The notes under the pieces are model-generated. The model worked only from the letters and a program-made list of their open reading frames with translations. It made no database searches and had not been told where the DNA came from. Position numbers and translations under genes: made by a program. This document shows, piece after piece, positions 14,861 to 17,322 of a DNA stretch of 17,322 bases (positions within the stretch are counted from its first letter, which is position 1; every line of letters begins with the position of its first letter). Source of the DNA: JBHGBB01 sp041946755 (GTDB taxonomy: Bacteria > UBP4 > UBA4092 > JAOAEQ01); NCBI GenBank assembly GCA_041946755.1, contig JBHGBB010000062.1, forward strand, positions 1 to 17,322, in the 5' to 3' direction.

Positions 14861-15997
14861 TTATTTAATAAATTTCAATTTTAAGTATTTCGGAAAATAG
14901 ATCCGGGAATCGGCTGCCATCTGCCAGAAATCGTTCGAGTTGCAGACATAGGTTATCACCAATTCATCCGAAGATAGAGATAATTCCGGATGCGCTTTCG
15001 CCGCATAACAGAAATAAGTAGTATTCCAGCTAACTTCCGGGCAGCGGTATATCGTATGTGGTTGACTCCAAGGTCCCTGCGGTTTTGCTGCGGTACGCAA
15101 TATGATTTTTTCCGACATCCCGAGCTCGGTATATACGCAAACGTACTGTTTTAGGTAAGGGATATAATTCACTGAATATTCCGGGGCTAATGCATTGAAT
15201 AAATATGAGCTTCTATCCGGTTGTTTAATCCAACTTCCTTGATGATAGAACCGCCATTGGTTGAAATCGGTTATCTGGGTTGCTGGAACGCGGGCGATTA
15301 TCATGTTCCTACCAATAAACCATTGGCGCGGTTCGTCTTTACAGCCATAGATATATATATAATTGTTATCTTGTAGCAATGCCGGGCCGAAAGAGAAGGT
15401 GCCTTTTTCCCGGAATTTGCCGAACGGAACGTGATATTGATTGATTTTCCAATCGTTCGGATTATCGAGTGGGTTCAAAACTTCTGCGATCCAGGTACCG
15501 ACTCCTTGGAAATTCCAGATTGAATCCGGTTTCCCTTTTATAGAAATAATTTGGGATAGAAAGATATAGAGTTTACTATTAACTAATATTGTCGCTTGCG
15601 GCCAGAACCAGCCGTTGCCATCAGCAGGAGTAATAAACGATACCGGTTTTCCTTCAGTATCGGTATGCCAATAGAAGTTTAAAGTAGCGGTTTTCGGGTT
15701 TTTGCCATTTTGGATAGCAATGGTATTATTAACCATCGTTCCCCCGGAATGTTTCCCATTAACCAAATCGCCAATCCAACTATCGCCATATAGCCATAAA
15801 GTTACATTATCTGATATTGGTGTAGAGTACGCACCGTCAGCGCCGGTCCAACCACTGGCCTGAACGATTAATGTATTATATTCAGGATAGGGAACCACAG
15901 AAAAACTTAAGGGTTTACTAAAAGCAATACCAGAAAAACAATATAGCCACAGATTAACACAGATTACCACAGTTAAAATATTTTTTGCGAAACGCAT
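14861..15997 (-). CDS. Secreted beta-propeller-like protein (DUF4185/DUF5005-type)
   Basis: A 378-residue exported protein. A signal peptide (1 to about 27) ends near 'GIAFSKP'. The mature part is rich in aromatic residues and strands, with repeated blade-like patches: 'LWLYGDSWIGD' (about 68-78), 'WFWPQATILVNSKLYIFLS' (about 131-149), 'FSFGPALLQDNNYIYIYG' (about 201-218) and 'YLKQYVCVYTE'. This matches the five-bladed propeller style of DUF4185/DUF5005 proteins, which resemble glycoside hydrolase family 43-like folds. I infer glycan binding or hydrolysis but cannot point to a proven catalytic triad. Residues 9-17 of the signal peptide are encoded by a dispersed-type micro-repeat (15947-15972). 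It begins 13 bases after the nucleotidyltransferase stop with a weak ribosome binding site. Confidence 0.65.
   Translation of the reverse strand: MRFAKNILTVVICVNLWLYCFSGIAFSKPLSFSVVPYPEYNTLIVQASGWTGADGAYSTPISDNVTLWLYGDSWIGDLVNGKHSGGTMVNNTIAIQNGKNPKTATLNFYWHTDTEGKPVSFITPADGNGWFWPQATILVNSKLYIFLSQIISIKGKPDSIWNFQGVGTWIAEVLNPLDNPNDWKINQYHVPFGKFREKGTFSFGPALLQDNNYIYIYGCKDEPRQWFIGRNMIIARVPATQITDFNQWRFYHQGSWIKQPDRSSYLFNALAPEYSVNYIPYLKQYVCVYTELGMSEKIILRTAAKPQGPWSQPHTIYRCPEVSWNTTYFCYAAKAHPELSLSSDELVITYVCNSNDFWQMAADSRIYFPKYLKLKFIK
15947..15972. repeat. Micro-repeat CCACAGATTAACACAGATT... inside a signal peptide
   Basis: Bases 15947-15972 consist of the word CACAGATTA twice, then CCACAG. This matches a micro-repeat family that, from memory, is scattered between genes in many environmental bacterial genomes. 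Here it lies inside a coding region and encodes residues 9-17 (TVVICVNLW) of a signal peptide, where a hydrophobic run is tolerated. Confidence 0.6.
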
Positions 15998-16010
15998 ATA
16001 ATATATCTTC

Positions 16011-16703
16011 TTAATCTAATCGAAGCTGTTTACTTAATTCTATCGCATCTGCCGCAGTTAATCCATTGATAATACTCCGCTGCCAAGTTTGCGGAACTGA
16101 TAGGTAAGTTTGCCGGATGCTATTCAATTTCCCTTGTTTAATCAGTGCATTTAAAATAACAATTGCCGTCGTCAGGTCTTTCAATGCTTTATCCGCATCT
16201 TTCCGTCGCGAGTAGATAAGGAGTTTATGCAAAGCGAAATTCACCGGATGGGGTAAGGTTAAGGTAATATCATCTATTTGCACCCGGATGGTATGCTTGG
16301 CCAGAAACCCGAGCATCCGCAACGGTTGCGCATTCAATCCTAATTGGGGTAGCGGGTATGGTTTATTCGTTCCTTTTCCCGATTCCGGGACGAGAAACTC
16401 TAAAATTAAATCCGGATGGTTTAATTTTATGTATCCCTGGTTGCCTTTGAAGTCCACTAAAAACCCTAAATCTTCAAGGAGCTGTGGGATATCTGTACGT
16501 ATGTGTATCTTACGAGGATTTTCAATGAGAAAATCAATATCTCGTGTTTTGATCATTGACTGATCTATAAAGGGAACGCGGGAGAAATAGTCTCTGTAAA
16601 AATAAACGCACCAACTCCCGATTAGAATACAGTGGGATAATATCCCTGCATTTTGGAATCGATGAAGGATTTCCAAACATAATTCAGATTGCTTCTTTTC
16701 CAC
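16011..16703 (-). CDS. GSU2403-type nucleotidyltransferase fold protein
   Basis: A 230-residue protein with a minimal nucleotidyltransferase fold of the GSU2403/NTP_transf_8 type. The signature 'LIGSWCVYFY' gives the Gly-Ser pair (G29, S30). 'TRDIDFLI' supplies two metal-binding aspartates (D55, D57), and E102 in 'LILEFLVP' is a candidate third acidic residue. The catalytic set therefore looks complete. Related minimal nucleotidyltransferases include antitoxin- and toxin-type proteins that modify RNA or protein, but this subfamily's target is unknown. The start codon is GTG (16703), supported by AGGAG 8 bases upstream. It overlaps the end of the upstream HEYYYL-type gene by 20 bases, a pairing that suggests the two products act together. 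Confidence 0.8.
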   Translation of the reverse strand: MEKKQSELCLEILHRFQNAGILSHCILIGSWCVYFYRDYFSRVPFIDQSMIKTRDIDFLIENPRKIHIRTDIPQLLEDLGFLVDFKGNQGYIKLNHPDLILEFLVPESGKGTNKPYPLPQLGLNAQPLRMLGFLAKHTIRVQIDDITLTLPHPVNFALHKLLIYSRRKDADKALKDLTTAIVILNALIKQGKLNSIRQTYLSVPQTWQRSIINGLTAADAIELSKQLRLD

Positions 16704-17322
16704 GTAATGCGCTCCTGAGAAACCGAATTTGCTTTTTTACCTGGGCTAAATGCTTTCGATACTTTACTCGCAGTTCTTTCGCTTTATTATATTTTTTTAT
16801 TTCTGCCACCGATAATTTACCTTGATAGATATACTTAACTTTATGCCCAACGCGTTTGACGAGATAGTAATATTCATGTCCTCGGATAATACGGACCGCG
16901 AGACATCCTTGAGGCAGTTGCTGTAACACTTGCTCATATCCCTTCTTCATCCGAAGTGAATTCGCTAATTCTTCAGCTAAAACGCTTTTAATTATTCCCT
17001 TCCGCGAAAGCACGCTTTTGAGGAAAGCATAGTAAGCGTCGATGGACGCAGTACGTATCTTCAGCATGATTTCCCAATCCCCAGTAGTGACGTCGATGCT
17101 CTCGATTTCGCTGAAGCGGGAGAGCTCCTTGGCGATGCGCTCTCCCAGCGAAGCCATCGCCGTACACATGGCGGCAATGGTATCCGGGGAGATCGGCGGC
17201 GTGCCCGGAAATGACGCCTGCAGCAGCCCGCGGCTGCTCACCAGCGCGGTCCACTCGGCGCGCGGCGTGTCCAGAGCAATCTCGGACAGCAGCCGCTCCA
17301 GGTGCGCGCGATCAGGCTGGGG
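16684..17322 (-). CDS. HEYYYL-type small protein joined to a roadblock/LC7-like N-terminus (partial)
   Basis: The reading frame stays open to the right edge of the window, so the gene is partial at its 5' end; a GTG at 17241 is not a convincing start. Two unlike parts are visible. The upstream part (about 17040-17322) is GC-rich and reads like a roadblock/LC7 domain: 'HLERLLSEIALDTP', 'ALVSSRGLLQASFP', 'MASLGERIAKELS'. The downstream part (16684 to about 17013) is AT-rich like the rest of the window. It has 'RKGIIKS', 'LPQGCLAVRIIRGHEYYYL' and a charged helical tail ending 'LRSALRGKEAI'. That part resembles short proteins that I recall encoded next to GSU2403-type nucleotidyltransferases, and it overlaps that gene by 20 bases here. 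The native small protein may have begun at the GTG at 17013 or another internal codon. Real gene fusion, horizontal join or assembly chimera are all possible. Confidence 0.6.
   Translation of the reverse strand, partial: PQPDRAHLERLLSEIALDTPRAEWTALVSSRGLLQASFPGTPPISPDTIAAMCTAMASLGERIAKELSRFSEIESIDVTTGDWEIMLKIRTASIDAYYAFLKSVLSRKGIIKSVLAEELANSLRMKKGYEQVLQQLPQGCLAVRIIRGHEYYYLVKRVGHKVKYIYQGKLSVAEIKKYNKAKELRVKYRKHLAQVKKQIRFLRSALRGKEAI
17041..17322. other. GC-rich terminal segment of foreign composition
   Basis: From about 17041 to the right edge the sequence switches from AT-rich to strongly GC-rich, with GC-ending codons (GCG, CTG, GCC) replacing the AT-ending codons used elsewhere. The switch falls inside one open reading frame. 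No insertion-sequence end or target duplication is visible at the switch. Confidence 0.6.

Noticed and set aside
16988..17254. Second minus-strand open frame across the GC-rich end
   Set aside because: It is an out-of-frame shadow of the roadblock-like reading frame, which has recognisable domain pattern.

Overview
The window looks like a piece of a moderately AT-rich bacterial chromosome, probably from an uncultured lineage. Most genes are preceded by AGGAG-like ribosome binding sites and use ATG, with an occasional GTG. Gaps, and one signal-peptide region, carry short micro-repeats of the dispersed kind that many environmental genomes contain in multiple copies (108-134, 3933-3965, 15947-15972). 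The secreted cell-wall amidase and the signal-peptide proteins show a peptidoglycan-containing cell with an export system. I cannot assign a phylum from this sequence.

Left region (1-4699, + strand): a compact cassette that is the most interesting part of the window. A DUF4062 protein with a tetratricopeptide (TPR) array is followed after 8 bases by a DUF4365 protein (predicted PD-(D/E)XK nuclease fold) with a homologous TPR array. A DUF3800 protein (predicted RNase H-like fold) follows 158 bases later. Two different putative effector heads sit on the same kind of repeat sensor, and the third gene belongs to a family often found near defence genes. I infer a candidate anti-phage or other conflict system; nothing here proves it.

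Middle region (4700-10121): a minus-strand PAS histidine kinase with a Cys/His cluster, convergent with the DUF3800 gene and ending in a good terminator. A divergent promoter region follows. Then come a secreted protein of unknown function, a SAM-dependent methyltransferase and a MASE3-type membrane histidine kinase, all on the + strand. No response regulator is present. The gap at 7417-7715 holds a 68-base palindromic element.

Right region (10202-17322, - strand): a tightly packed run of seven genes with gaps of 3-27 bases or overlaps. In transcription order they are: a small HEYYYL-type protein whose open frame continues off the right edge into GC-rich roadblock-like sequence; a GSU2403-type nucleotidyltransferase; a secreted DUF4185/DUF5005-like beta-propeller protein; a flavin reductase-like protein; a Nif3-family metalloprotein; a fused amidase-NlpC/P60 peptidoglycan hydrolase; and a membrane-anchored protein resembling the linalool dehydratase/isomerase fold. 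The last ~280 bases differ sharply in base composition, pointing to a recent join or an assembly chimera.
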